Positions 34,001 through 42,106 of a stretch of 64,000 nt of DNA are shown one piece after another. Source of the stretch: RUG13091 sp045113315 (GTDB lineage Bacteria > Bacillota_I > Bacilli_A > RFN20 > CAG-826); assembly GCA_045113315.1 (NCBI GenBank), contig JBGUIX010000010.1, positions 1-64,000 of the forward strand. Direction: 5' to 3'. Numbering within the stretch: position 1 is the first letter of the stretch; each line of letters begins with the position of its first letter. The position numbers and the translations under genes were made by a program. A model generated the notes under the pieces. That model made no database searches, was not told the DNA's origin, and was given only the letters and a program-made list of their open reading frames with translations.

Positions 34001-35073
34001 AGACTCTCAACTAATTTATACGTAGCAATTGCAGGGGCAGCGCTAACATTAACATTAAATGATGTAGTAACACTTGGCGCATAAGTAACTGTAATTTCTT
34101 TGCTACCAATATCTGTAGCCACAAATGTGGTTGGAGATAATGTACAAGATGATGTGACATTAATTTTTTCGCCGCAATGAGAACATGTTCCCATCACTAC
34201 TAATCCATCAGTTTCTAAATCATCGCCAACATAATAATCAACTTTTGTTGGCATATTAGTCACTTCGATAGAAGTAATTGTGGGCTCAACAACACTAATA
34301 GGTGTATCACAAGTTAATTCACCATAACTTATTGTTATTTTTTCAGTTCCTGCGGCTAAAGCACCACTAGGAGAATAAACATAATCAGTAATTTCTTCTT
34401 TTGAACCACCTTCATGTGTACCTTCTACATACATGCCTGTAGGATCAAAGAATTCCCCAGCATGGTAAGAAGTTTTCGTAGGAGCTGTTGTTACCTCAAT
34501 TTTTGTAATTGGATCAGTAGGAGTTCCACCTTCATAAACAACTTCGATTTTATTTAAATATAAAGCTGCTTGAGCTTGAGTTGGTCTACTTACTTCTATA
34601 GTGATAGCGCCAGTCTTTTTCGAGGTGGAATTATCATATGTTAATTCAGTTCCTCCGGTGTCTACGTTATTAGCTAAAACATCACTTTCGGCAACTTTAG
34701 TTCCCCCAATTAAAATATGACTTGTTGCATTAGAATTGGCTTTTGCAGCAGCCCAGACAGAAACTGATTTAACCGTAATTGTGTTAAACGCTGTCGTAGA
34801 CAAAGTTAAAGAAGTCGCATTTTTTTTACCAGAGCCAACATGAATATAAGATGCATTATCATTAATGCTCTCGGCCACATAAGAAAATGACCAAGTATTA
34901 CTTTTATCATCACTTAAATCACCGGCTTGTGTCACATGGCTTGGTTGTAAAGTCGCGGTCTCTTCCGCAGCGTTAGCCTTAATAACATTACCAGTCTTAG
35001 GCAATAACGCTACCGCTAATAAGGATAAGGACACGCCTGCTAAGACCGAGGCTAATAATTTTTTATGTCTCAT
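31051..35073 (-). CDS. Large surface protein with Ig-like and trefoil-like repeats and C-terminal membrane anchor
   Basis: A 1340-residue protein. Signal peptide about 1-36 (ends KANAAEE). Then a mosaic: Big_3-like Ig domains (near 190-265, 266-345, 730-885, 1020-1095, 1100-1190, 1195-1275) with the pattern Y-x-G-E/D-x-F/L-D-x-G-L-x-V, a Big_2-like domain (about 515-600), and three longer beta-rich segments (about 350-510, 605-730, 890-1015) recalling trefoil or ricin-like binding domains. Near 1280-1310 is a Gly/Ser linker, then one membrane helix and a KKKKNK tail; no LPXTG is seen. The second Ig domain has an odd CSHCG motif. Likely an adhesin or glycan-binding protein working with the GH3 enzyme. 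RBS AAAGGGG. Confidence 0.85.
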   Translation of the reverse strand: MRHKKLLASVLAGVSLSLLAVALLPKTGNVIKANAAEETATLQPSHVTQAGDLSDDKSNTWSFSYVAESINDNASYIHVGSGKKNATSLTLSTTAFNTITVKSVSVWAAAKANSNATSHILIGGTKVAESDVLANNVDTGGTELTYDNSTSKKTGAITIEVSRPTQAQAALYLNKIEVVYEGGTPTDPITKIEVTTAPTKTSYHAGEFFDPTGMYVEGTHEGGSKEEITDYVYSPSGALAAGTEKITISYGELTCDTPISVVEPTITSIEVTNMPTKVDYYVGDDLETDGLVVMGTCSHCGEKINVTSSCTLSPTTFVATDIGSKEITVTYAPSVTTSFNVNVSAAPAIATYKLVESLSDLTLNSKVLISGVGASTGVMGKKHGTSDDYFDVATGTKSSDNKKILGLPTDALELTVVSGYSDGSYAFVGENNKYLAAQTTSKNLMTYESTLSDLSSWNITIDDSDTSALIKCVSTSAERNIIRLNGTNRFSCYAETSANLTPVSIYKYASGNENITLNETEASGPTGGSISLTATPTTGYEPTSYHWEVSDTAVLSLDSDSDQTVIVTYEGEGVATATCTASDGTIVRQASCTITVHNYVYDVLTSNEYIITDYTFKVGMSTTNPRNNVTDINYSDGSSVFLFERANKADNSYYIRKGDSYVEKGDSTSYLAFVSEPTTYWVVSRPTSGVEIFNLIDTQGRYLQHISGGFISGSTVQQENNNKIGLLVTQEFNSLSYSGTLAKDTYNEGEEFDATGLTITATFETFSLDVTGSVTWDALIAGNTSVTGRIQLSGAERTVTVSGITVTGYYCSEITVDATNAQKDYFVGETTNKTGLVVTATYKDSAGIGPDQVEEVASDKYTLDPEVITSDTEEIRVVYNNCVDTYPVNVTQAKFELSPSITAGDHVVFAAGSDNLEMYNENFEVKEFTYRPHGEKVFEVEKVTNGGWAFRDLDSGEYLSANGKALEYNTSVVPAAVWEVSITRTDTYDTVYIESKSQTDYLYMSYNSDAGKIKMANTSDIEIYEDVTLKKPESIEVDTSSTHDTEFELGETFSYSGLKVKVNWGGGAFDVISTGFQVETPDMLTAGQKSVIVTYLGVETSYTINVKPSSQHIMVGIEVSGMKNVFIVGEYFSFGGTVKAVFSDNQREELDASDYVITGQPDEGVPFTEAQVGIKQITVTYKLNTEFKYVYDIEIVSNDHNDLQSISVTNPVTTYNVGDEFVKPTVMAQFEFGDPVDVTNEATFSGYNMNQAGTYTVDVSYTAGEITKHTSFTITVSNGGGTSEDPTSGASSSGSTSEGGGSKQSINVLAWAIPVIIASVIVLGGVGVGIYFLVKKKKNK

Positions 35074-35100
35074 TTTTTATATCCCCTTTCAATAATAAAT

Positions 35101-35124
35101 CCCCCAGCCAATGTAGATTGGGGG
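35101..35124 (-). terminator. Hairpin between the preTA operon and the surface protein gene
   Basis: A stem CCCCCA/TGGGGG (35101-35106 with 35119-35124), with a 12-nt loop, sits 8 bases after the preA stop. On the minus strand it is followed by ATTTATTATT, a weak T-tract, then the surface-protein RBS. It is probably a leaky terminator or attenuator. Confidence 0.5.
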
Positions 35125-35132
35125 TATAAATA

Positions 35133-36404
35133 TTAGAGTTTTTCAACGGTTTCTTGCAAAACCATTTTCTTTAAATTCTTTTCTTTTCTTCCTGGTTTTA
35201 AAACTCTTTCACCAGGTTTAATCGCTCCAACTGGGCACACAAGTCCACATAATAAACAACCAACACATTTATCATGGTTACAATTTGGACGACGTGTTTC
35301 TTTATTCCATTCCATAGCTTGGTGAGCGCCGTCATAACAGGAGATAACGCATCTTCCACAGCCAACACATTTATCGGAATTAATTTCTGGATAGACGATA
35401 TAATCTCTATCAAGTTCTTCCGCTGGAATGATATTTTTATTAGCTAATCCGACTAAGTCTTCTAAATGATCGACGCCTTGTTCTTCCATATAGTGCTCTA
35501 AGCCGTTTTTCATATCTTCAACGATACGATAGCCATATTGCATAATACCTGTGGTAACTTGTAAGTTTTTACAACCTAATAAGATAAATTCTGCAGCATC
35601 TTCCCAAGTTTCGATACCACCGATACCGGAGATATCTACATCCTTAAGTTTTGGATTAGTTTTCATCTGTTGAATAAATCTTAAGGCCACTGGTTTAACA
35701 GCTTTACCAGAATAACCAGAAATAGAGGATTTACCATTAATAATTGGTAAACCAACTTTCTTATCTAAATCAACATTGATAATAGATTTAATGGTGTTAA
35801 TAGCCGCGATACCATCCGCTCCACCTTCGATAGAAGCGATGGCAGGATCACACATATCAGTGATATTTGGTGTCATCTTGGCCATGAATGGTAATTTGGT
35901 ACTTCTTCTAACAGCCGCGCAGTATTTACGGCAAAGTTCAGGATTACTACCAACATCGCTACCCATCGCATGAGAAGTCATCTGTGGACAGGAGAAATTT
36001 AATTCAATCATATCCGCACCGGCTTCGGTGACAAGTCTAGCTAATTCTTCCCAGTCTTTTTCATTACTACCCATAATTGAGGCGATAAGAACGTTATTTG
36101 GGAATTCTTTTTTAAGTCTTCTTAAGTCCGCTAAATTTTCTTCTAAAGAGTGTTCAGCGATCTGTTCCATGTTTTTAAAACCAACAAATGGTTCCGCTTC
36201 TTTTGTTAAAGCGTCAAAACGAGGAGAAACTTCATCGATTAAATAATGTTTTGGACCAATTGTCTTAAAGACAACTCCACCCCAACCACTACGATAGGCT
36301 TTCGCACACATGTCATAGCAGTTACCAACTGGGGAAGATGATAAACAGAATGGGTTTGGGAATTTAACACCCATGAAGGTAATGGATAAATCTTTTCTAA
36401 CCAT
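35133..36404 (-). CDS. preA: NAD-dependent dihydropyrimidine dehydrogenase subunit PreA
   Basis: A 423-residue FMN and iron-sulfur subunit that, with PreT, reduces uracil/thymine or runs in reverse. It has a DHOD-like barrel (FPNPFCLSSSPVGN, MIELNFSCPQM with the active-site Cys region, ADGIAAINT, ISGIGGIETWEDA) and two C-terminal [4Fe-4S] motifs (CVGCGRCVISC and CVGCLLCGLVCP). An AGGAGG RBS precedes the ATG, which abuts the preT stop. No dihydropyrimidinase gene is nearby. Confidence 0.93.
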   Translation of the reverse strand: MVRKDLSITFMGVKFPNPFCLSSSPVGNCYDMCAKAYRSGWGGVVFKTIGPKHYLIDEVSPRFDALTKEAEPFVGFKNMEQIAEHSLEENLADLRRLKKEFPNNVLIASIMGSNEKDWEELARLVTEAGADMIELNFSCPQMTSHAMGSDVGSNPELCRKYCAAVRRSTKLPFMAKMTPNITDMCDPAIASIEGGADGIAAINTIKSIINVDLDKKVGLPIINGKSSISGYSGKAVKPVALRFIQQMKTNPKLKDVDISGIGGIETWEDAAEFILLGCKNLQVTTGIMQYGYRIVEDMKNGLEHYMEEQGVDHLEDLVGLANKNIIPAEELDRDYIVYPEINSDKCVGCGRCVISCYDGAHQAMEWNKETRRPNCNHDKCVGCLLCGLVCPVGAIKPGERVLKPGRKEKNLKKMVLQETVEKL

Positions 36405-37636
36405 TATTTTTTACCTCCTAAAAATCTTTTGACTTCAAAAGCGACTTCTTTACCGCTTCTGACACCATAAACAACTGTCTTTTCACCATGACCAATGTCA
36501 CCAGCAAAGAAGACGTTAGTGCCTTCCACACGGCAACCTTTTTGGTTAACTTCGCCTTTTTCTAAAGTAACACCTAATCCGTTCACATTAGAAACTTGGC
36601 CAACCGCTAAGATGATAAGATCAGCTTTAATCTTTAATTCAGCAGGAATAACTCTATGTTTAAATTTAACAATTCCGCCTCTAGCCACAGCGGTAGGAAC
36701 ATAACCATCAATGATAGTAACTCCTTCGGCTTGTGCTCCTGTTAATTCCTTCTTGGAAGCACGGAATTCAGAGAATTGTTCATAAACAACATCGGTAACA
36801 TGTGGGCATCCTAATAATTTTAAGGATGTGACGACATCCATCGCGACGTCACCACCACCGATTACTAAAACATTTTCAGGAACTTTGACATTGCCTTTTC
36901 TAGCTTTAGTTTTCTTTAACCAATCAACAGCCTTAATGACTTTACGGTTATTTTCAAACATTGGTAACATCTTACCTTCGCTAGCACCAACCGCCAAGAC
37001 AACAGCGTCATTTTCTTTTCTTAATTCTTCAATCTTAACGTCTTCACCGACTTTAGTGTTTAAAACAATATCAACACCTAATTCGACAATTCTTTTAATT
37101 TCTTTATCAACGATTTCATTTGGTAAACGATATTCAGGAATACCATATCTTAAATAGCCACCGGCTTTTGCTTCTTTTTCATAAATTGTCACTTTAAAGC
37201 CTTCTTTAGCGAGTTCTGCAGCGACTGTTAAGCCACTAGGACCACTACCAATAACGGCGACTTTCTTACCATTAGGTTCTTTAACTTCTAAGATTTCCAT
37301 TTTGGTGGCATCTTCAAAGTCTGTGATGTAACGTTGAATTCTACCGATATCGATTGGTTTATCAATACCGCTTCTGCTACAACCTTCTTGGCAATATCTT
37401 TCTGTTGGACATACTCTTGCGCATATCGCCCCTAAGACGTTATTAATACGCACAGTCTCCGCGGCTCCTTTGACGTTTTTGAAACGTAAGGAACGAATAA
37501 ATTTAGCAGGATCTGTTCCTGCTGGACAACTAGTAGAACATGGAGCGTCTAAGCATAGTAAACACCTGCTAGCTTCTTCCATAACTAAACGAGGTGTAAA
37601 ACCGACTTCATATTCTTTTTGGTACTTTTTGGACAT
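36404..37636 (-). CDS. preT: NAD-dependent dihydropyrimidine dehydrogenase subunit PreT
   Basis: A 410-residue GltD-like flavoprotein subunit from ATG 37636 (MSKKYQKEY). It has N-terminal [4Fe-4S] cysteines (CLLCLDAPCSTSCP and CARVCPTERYCQEGC), FAD motif VIGSGPSGLTVA, NAD(P) motif VIGGGDVAMDV, and C-terminal VFFAGDIGHGEKTVV. An upstream in-frame ATG (37651) is rejected because its codons form the GGAGGGG RBS of the chosen start. It feeds electrons from NAD(P)H to PreA. First gene of the preTA operon. Confidence 0.93.
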   Translation of the reverse strand: MSKKYQKEYEVGFTPRLVMEEASRCLLCLDAPCSTSCPAGTDPAKFIRSLRFKNVKGAAETVRINNVLGAICARVCPTERYCQEGCSRSGIDKPIDIGRIQRYITDFEDATKMEILEVKEPNGKKVAVIGSGPSGLTVAAELAKEGFKVTIYEKEAKAGGYLRYGIPEYRLPNEIVDKEIKRIVELGVDIVLNTKVGEDVKIEELRKENDAVVLAVGASEGKMLPMFENNRKVIKAVDWLKKTKARKGNVKVPENVLVIGGGDVAMDVVTSLKLLGCPHVTDVVYEQFSEFRASKKELTGAQAEGVTIIDGYVPTAVARGGIVKFKHRVIPAELKIKADLIILAVGQVSNVNGLGVTLEKGEVNQKGCRVEGTNVFFAGDIGHGEKTVVYGVRSGKEVAFEVKRFLGGKK

Positions 37637-37811
37637 TATTAACCCCTCCATAAAAAGTATTAAGAATTATTCTTTGTCTATATTCTATCAAAGGATTTAT
37701 TTTTATTAAATAAAAGAATAATAGCTAATTATTAATAATAAGATATTATCTCATCAATAATTTTTTTTAATCTTTGATTAATAAAAAATCTGTCTCATAT
37801 TTTTGAACATT

Positions 37812-37840
37812 TTGGAATTTTCACTCCCTATTTGTATAGT
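37812..37840 (+). promoter_or_regulatory. Likely promoter of the small-peptide element
   Basis: A -35 TTGGAA (37812-37817) and -10 TATAGT (37835-37840) with a 17-nt spacer. Transcription would begin near 37847, within a 9-bp inverted repeat (37841-37849 with 37853-37861). The upstream stretch 37652-37811 is AT-rich and shows no gene. Confidence 0.5.
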
Positions 37841-37846
37841 AGGAGG

Positions 37847-38045
37847 ATATTTTATCTTCCTCGTAGTTACGTATAGGCGCTTTCGCCGACTGTTCGCTAG
37901 GTAGGCCGGAAAGAACAAAGGAGGAAGTGATTATGGAAATTATCATAGTTTTCATGACTTTACTACTATTGATGCTAGTAGAAGTAAATAAAACAGGAAG
38001 TAAGTAACCAACTTATAAATCCTGCCTATACGTAACTATTGTTAC
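37847..38045 (+). ncRNA. Structured mRNA element with 15-bp end-to-end inverted repeat (type I toxin-like)
   Basis: A perfect 15-bp inverted repeat (TAGTTACGTATAGGC at 37864-37878, complement at 38024-38038) would pair the 5' and 3' ends of a roughly 190-nt RNA. The 5' part has a GGCG/CGCC hairpin (37876-37887) and a TGTTC/GAACA hairpin (37891-37917). CTTCCTC at 37856-37862 can pair perfectly with the RBS GAGGAAG (37921-37927). After the repeat a GTAAC/GTTAC hairpin (38032-38045) and a T-rich stretch could end transcription. Long-range end pairing and RBS masking are known in type I toxin mRNAs such as hok and aapA. Confidence 0.55.
37933..38007 (+). CDS. 24-residue hydrophobic peptide, possible type I toxin
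   Basis: The ORF encodes MEIIIVFMTLLLLMLV followed by EVNKTGSK: one membrane-spanning hydrophobic stretch and a short polar tail with two Lys. An AAAGGAGGAAG RBS lies 5-6 bases before the ATG, far stronger than needed by chance. The design matches small membrane toxins of Gram-positive type I systems (holin-like/Fst-like), though no specific family is claimed. It lies inside the inverted-repeat RNA element, between preT and a lipoprotein gene. Confidence 0.6.
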   Translation: MEIIIVFMTLLLLMLVEVNKTGSK

Positions 38046-38080
38046 ATCTTTATTTTATATTATTGACTTGATTAAGCAAG

Positions 38081-38110
38081 AAAAAAGTTGCCCACATAAT
38101 ATGGACAACT
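38081..38110 (-). terminator. Terminator of the 153-residue lipoprotein gene
   Basis: A 9-bp stem (38086-38094 with 38102-38110, one G-T pair) is followed on the minus strand by TTTTTT. It lies 21 bases after the stop. Confidence 0.85.
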
Positions 38111-38131
38111 CTTAGATCAATAATTAATTAA

Positions 38132-38593
38132 TTATTTGGACCATTTAACGGTGAAGTTATGTTCCACACCACTGACTTTACCTTTCATACTGGTTAATAA
38201 GCCATATTTGTTAAAGGTCGCTGTACCGTTATCTTGTTCAGCTTTCATGGTAACTTTGAATGAACCATTACCGAAATAATAGGTGAAACTTTCATTATTA
38301 CCGACAAATGCAGCATCATAAACGAAGACTTTTAAACCCGCTAAAGCGGCAACGCTATTGTCATTTGTACTTGGTTTACCATCTTTCCATTCATAAGTGG
38401 TCTTATCAAATTTGACTTCAGCACCTAAATAGGTGGATGTACCGTTTAAAACGACCTTTGTGAAAGGAACTTCTTGCTTAGCAGCGTTAACAGCTTCTTC
38501 ATGGAATTTGTCATAGCTGACTTTGCTTGGGCCACAGGCTGTCAATAGGACTAGTGATGCGGCACCTAAAACTAATTTGTTTAAGATTTTCAT
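38132..38593 (-). CDS. Small lipoprotein of unknown function
   Basis: A 153-residue protein with a signal peptide and lipobox (LLTAC, Cys20). The mature part is about 130 residues, begins GPSKVSYDKFHEEAVNAAKQ and is followed by alternating beta-like segments ending HNFTVKWSK. The start of the mature part recalls the xVxxxxF start of lipoproteins A and B, but the rest does not clearly align. It has its own terminator. Family not recognised. Confidence 0.75.
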   Translation of the reverse strand: MKILNKLVLGAASLVLLTACGPSKVSYDKFHEEAVNAAKQEVPFTKVVLNGTSTYLGAEVKFDKTTYEWKDGKPSTNDNSVAALAGLKVFVYDAAFVGNNESFTYYFGNGSFKVTMKAEQDNGTATFNKYGLLTSMKGKVSGVEHNFTVKWSK

Positions 38594-38682
38594 AATTTTA
38601 TCAATCCCCTTATGTAAAACATAATATCACTTGATTTTTAATACTTAGAAACACTTTTTGTGTTTTTTGTATCAAAGGCAAA

Positions 38683-38716
38683 AGAAACCCCTATCTAGTG
38701 AACAATCTAGTAGGGG
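38683..38716 (-). terminator. Terminator of the clostripain-family gene
   Basis: A long stem (CCCCTA 38688-38693 with TAGGGG 38711-38716, plus CTAG 38695-38698 with 38707-38710) is followed on the minus strand by TTTCTTTTG. It lies directly after the stop codon. Confidence 0.8.
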
Positions 38717-38724
38717 TATTATTT

Positions 38725-40539
38725 TTAATAACAGCGACCTGATTTTTCACAGAACTTGTACCAATCAGTTAAATGCGTTTCAGAACCTTGATAATAACCT
38801 TTTACTGGTATAAACATTGATAAGCCACATCCAGAGGTGTTTTTTCCGTGTTGTTCATAATAAACTAACACGCTTAAAGCCGCTTTTGCTTCACTTACAG
38901 TAGATAAACCGCTATAACTTGAATCAGAAACATCGAAGACATCTTCGGCATCAAATACATCATAGCCATAACTAGCACTACTAGCATATCTTTTCACATT
39001 GCTATTCATTAAATTTTTAAATGTGGTCCAGTTAGTGACTTTGCTATTCATCTGTTTAGCAAACGCAGATAGTTTGTTCACATATGTATCAATTTTTGTC
39101 AAATTAATGACGGATTGGGTTTGGTCATATTCATGGGCGCTTTCCACTTCTTCCATAAATGTAACAGCGATTTCTTTTAATAATTCACCTGGGTGAACTT
39201 CTTGTCCGTTTTTAACTCTTGTATATAAATATGGAAGCCAGGCATCGTAATCATAACCTGATCCAGCTTCAACTTCTTGAGAAGAAAGCATATAGTTGAA
39301 ATTTTTACTATTATATTCAGCGATATCTTGAACACACATTAAGCAAGCATCATAAGTGATGAAGTCGAGTTTGGAAGCGATTCCATAATTTCTTCTTGCC
39401 TCGGTCACTGCAGCTTCACATTCAGATGAAGTTAATGCATCGTCGCCTTTGACCTCATCAAAACAGACACCTTGCATCGCGCCACCATGGTTCCATAAAA
39501 TGACACCATAATGTTCAGCGGGATATTTATGAAATCCCCATTCCAAGAACTCTTGGAAAGTAGAAGTTGCACCCATACTATATGTATAAGTTTTATCTTC
39601 TTCCCAGACGATTTGTTGATTATCAACATGCCATCTAGATAATTTGTCTTTGTGTTGTCTAATCTTTGTGTTTTTCCAACCTAAAGAACCACCACACTCC
39701 ATGATGATGTTGACACTATCTGGTTTACCGCTAGTTGCTAAAATTTCAGCGATATCATCGGAACAATAACCCATAGGGTTTGTGTCAGGATCGTATCCAT
39801 ATTGAGCGTAGTCACTTCCACTTTCCAAGGAAGAACCACACATATACATCATAATGGTCCATTTATCTAATGGGATTTCTTGAATTTGGATAGTTTTAGA
39901 TGCTTCAAATCTATTATCCGCGGTTTTCGCAGTAACAACGACACTACCTTCACTGGAATATGAAGTCAAAACACCTGTATCACTAATAGAGGCTAGATTT
40001 GTTTTATCAACCGACCAGTTAATTTCTGGAAGTTCCGCACGACTTGGATTAGCGGCGACAGAAAAAGTCATCGTGGAATTAAGACTCATATTTTCTCGAG
40101 GGGAAGAAATGGTAATACCAGCTAATTCAGGATTGACAACCTCAACGTTAAAAGAAACAGAGAATTCAGTTTTATTTTCGTTGGTCAAATTACCAGAGAC
40201 GGTAACAATAGCATTTCCTACTGAAACACCTTTAAAATCACAATTATGTTTTGTAGTGACACTTGTTGATTCCCTTTTTAGAATCTTCTTATTTGAAGTC
40301 CTCCAAGAAATTTCACTTTTCGGCAAAACATCCTGATCAGCGGATAAAGTAAAAGTAACAATGCTATCAACACTAACTTTAGATTCTCCGGTCAATTTCA
40401 CTACTACACCATCGAATACTCCCTCAGCTTCTGATTGAGTTTTTTCACTTATACTCTCCGCTTTTGGAGAGACGATATTACATGATGAAAGAAGTAATGG
40501 AGTTAATATTAACGGAACAAGTTTCCAAATCTTTCTCAT
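38725..40539 (-). CDS. Clostripain-family (peptidase C11) lipoprotein with Ig-like domains
   Basis: A 604-residue protein from ATG 40539 (MRKIWKL), preceded by AAAGGGG. Signal peptide and lipobox (LLSSC near residue 20), two Ig-like domains (about 40-140 and 145-225, Big_2-like), then a C11 cysteine-peptidase domain: DKWTIMMYMCGSSLES, catalytic His in VILWNHGGAMQG and catalytic Cys in FITYDACLMC. It should be a surface-attached protease with Arg/Lys preference by analogy with clostripain. The ATG at 40560 is rejected because the RBS lies inside that extension. Confidence 0.9.
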   Translation of the reverse strand: MRKIWKLVPLILTPLLLSSCNIVSPKAESISEKTQSEAEGVFDGVVVKLTGESKVSVDSIVTFTLSADQDVLPKSEISWRTSNKKILKRESTSVTTKHNCDFKGVSVGNAIVTVSGNLTNENKTEFSVSFNVEVVNPELAGITISSPRENMSLNSTMTFSVAANPSRAELPEINWSVDKTNLASISDTGVLTSYSSEGSVVVTAKTADNRFEASKTIQIQEIPLDKWTIMMYMCGSSLESGSDYAQYGYDPDTNPMGYCSDDIAEILATSGKPDSVNIIMECGGSLGWKNTKIRQHKDKLSRWHVDNQQIVWEEDKTYTYSMGATSTFQEFLEWGFHKYPAEHYGVILWNHGGAMQGVCFDEVKGDDALTSSECEAAVTEARRNYGIASKLDFITYDACLMCVQDIAEYNSKNFNYMLSSQEVEAGSGYDYDAWLPYLYTRVKNGQEVHPGELLKEIAVTFMEEVESAHEYDQTQSVINLTKIDTYVNKLSAFAKQMNSKVTNWTTFKNLMNSNVKRYASSASYGYDVFDAEDVFDVSDSSYSGLSTVSEAKAALSVLVYYEQHGKNTSGCGLSMFIPVKGYYQGSETHLTDWYKFCEKSGRCY

Positions 40540-40660
40540 AATTTTCCCCTTTAGTTCCATTTTAATGGAGAGATTATTTTAAGGGAAAAAGAAACACAAT
40601 GCAAACAAAGTGTTTATTTATTGTTATTAAATAAAGAATGTATCTATCAATTGTAGGGTT

Positions 40661-40690
40661 AAAAAAAGAAGTGATGAACATCACCACTTC
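40661..40690 (-). terminator. Terminator of the S10-spc-alpha superoperon
   Basis: A GAAGTG/CACTTC stem (40668-40673 with 40685-40690), with an inner GTGATG/CATCAC alternative, is followed on the minus strand by seven T. It lies 20 bases after the rplQ stop. Confidence 0.9.
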
Positions 40691-40709
40691 TCTTTAGCTT
40701 GATATGAGA

Positions 40710-41111
40710 TTATTCAACCCAGGTAACCACGACGATTGGAGCGTCATCTCCACGTCTATTACCGAGTTTTAATCTTCTTGTATATCCACCGTTTCTTTCC
40801 TTAAATTTAGGACCGACTTCGGAGAATAAAACATCTAAAGCTTTTTTGCCAGATTCGTTTTCGATGTTTCTAACAAATCTAGCGGCTTGTCTTTTTGCGT
40901 TCATAACATCTTCCTTTTTGGTTAATGTCACTAAACGATCTGCTTCTTTCACCACATCACGGGCGACAGCTTCTGTAACTTTAACAGAACCTTTGAGAAT
41001 TAAGTCAGTAACGACATTACGAAGCATATTCTCATATTTGCTCTTGGTATAGGCGGCTTTAAATCTTACACCGGTCTTACCATGGACATTTTTTCTACCT
41101 TGTGCTGGCAT
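40710..41111 (-). CDS. rplQ: 50S ribosomal protein L17
   Basis: A 133-residue large-subunit protein lining the exit tunnel rim. Family blocks are the LRNVVTDLILKGSVKVT region, AREVVKEADRLVTL-like helix, and the C-terminal GGYTRRLKLGNRRGDDAPIVVVTWVE. Last gene of the superoperon, after rpoA by 14 bases, and directly followed by the terminator. In Bacillus ecfA1 comes next; here that link is broken. Confidence 0.96.
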   Translation of the reverse strand: MPAQGRKNVHGKTGVRFKAAYTKSKYENMLRNVVTDLILKGSVKVTEAVARDVVKEADRLVTLTKKEDVMNAKRQAARFVRNIENESGKKALDVLFSEVGPKFKERNGGYTRRLKLGNRRGDDAPIVVVTWVE

Positions 41112-41125
41112 AACTTGTTACCTCC

Positions 41126-42091
41126 TTATTCAAAGTCTCTGAAGGATAAACCATAAGAAGTTAATTTTTCTTTGATTTCCTTAAGTGATTTCTTACCTAA
41201 GTTTTTGACCTTCATCATCTCTTCTTCACTCTTTTCTGTTAATTCGAGGATGGTTTGAATACCAGCTCTCTTTAAGCAGTTATAAGAACGGACAGAGAGA
41301 TCTAATTCTTCGATGGTGAAGTTTTCATATTTATTTTCTTCAACTTTCACTTCATCCTTTTCGATATTGATATCTCTTGTGATATCAGCGACATCTAAGA
41401 ATTTATTTAAGTGGGCAATTAAGATTTCCGCGGATAAGGCTAAAGCTTCCTGAGGAAGTATAGAGCCGTTTGTCCAAACTTCGATTGTTAACTTGTCGAA
41501 TCTAGAATCGTGTCCCACACGGGTGTTTTCGACGGTATAATTGGCTTTTCTCACTGGTGAGTAGTTACTATCAGTAGAAATGGTGCCGAGAGTTAAACCG
41601 GTATGAAGTAATTTATTTTGTTCACCGGTCACATAACCACGACCATTTCTAGCGTGTAAAACCATCTTTAAGGAACCGCCTTCACAAACGTGAGCGATTT
41701 CTAAATCTTTGTTAACGACCTCGACCCCGCTAGGTAAGATAATGTCACCAGCGGTCACCACTTTTGGTCCTTTAACATCGATTTCTAATTTTTTATTTGT
41801 ATCATCACCTTCAGGAATTTTTAAGACTAAGTCTTTTAAATTTAAGATGATGGATGTGACGTCTTCTTCCACACCTTCTAAAGCGGTGAATTCATGACGC
41901 GCACCTTCCACTTCTACCGCGTAGACAGAAGCGCCAGGTAAACTGGATAATAACACTCTTCTTAAAGCGTTACCTAATGTATTACCAAATCCTCTTTCTA
42001 AAGGTTCGATGACGAAACGACCATAATTTTCATTTCCGTCATAATCGGCTTGGGAGATCCCAAATCTTTCAAATGGGTTCGCAATTTTCAT
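41126..42091 (-). CDS. rpoA: RNA polymerase alpha subunit
   Basis: A 321-residue alpha subunit that starts polymerase assembly. The N-terminal dimerisation domain carries GFGNTLGNALRRVLLSSLPG; after a linker the C-terminal domain shows ELDLSVRSYNCLKRAGI and KVKNLGKKSLKEIKEKL, the helix-hairpin-helix that contacts UP elements and activators. Length is normal. It lies between rpsK and rplQ as in most bacteria. Confidence 0.97.
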   Translation of the reverse strand: MKIANPFERFGISQADYDGNENYGRFVIEPLERGFGNTLGNALRRVLLSSLPGASVYAVEVEGARHEFTALEGVEEDVTSIILNLKDLVLKIPEGDDTNKKLEIDVKGPKVVTAGDIILPSGVEVVNKDLEIAHVCEGGSLKMVLHARNGRGYVTGEQNKLLHTGLTLGTISTDSNYSPVRKANYTVENTRVGHDSRFDKLTIEVWTNGSILPQEALALSAEILIAHLNKFLDVADITRDINIEKDEVKVEENKYENFTIEELDLSVRSYNCLKRAGIQTILELTEKSEEEMMKVKNLGKKSLKEIKEKLTSYGLSFRDFE

Positions 42092-42106
42092 GTTTTTTAC
42101 CTCCTA

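Noticed and set aside
37757..37792. T8 and A6 runs around a TTAATC/GATTAA hairpin as a terminator
   Set aside because: The T-run comes before and the A-run after the stem on both strands, which is the wrong order for intrinsic termination.
37864..38038. The inverted-repeat element as an SRP (4.5S) RNA
   Set aside because: A CCGGAAA stretch recalls the SRP core, but the GGAAGGAAGCAGC-type loop is missing and a well-formed ORF with RBS occupies the centre.
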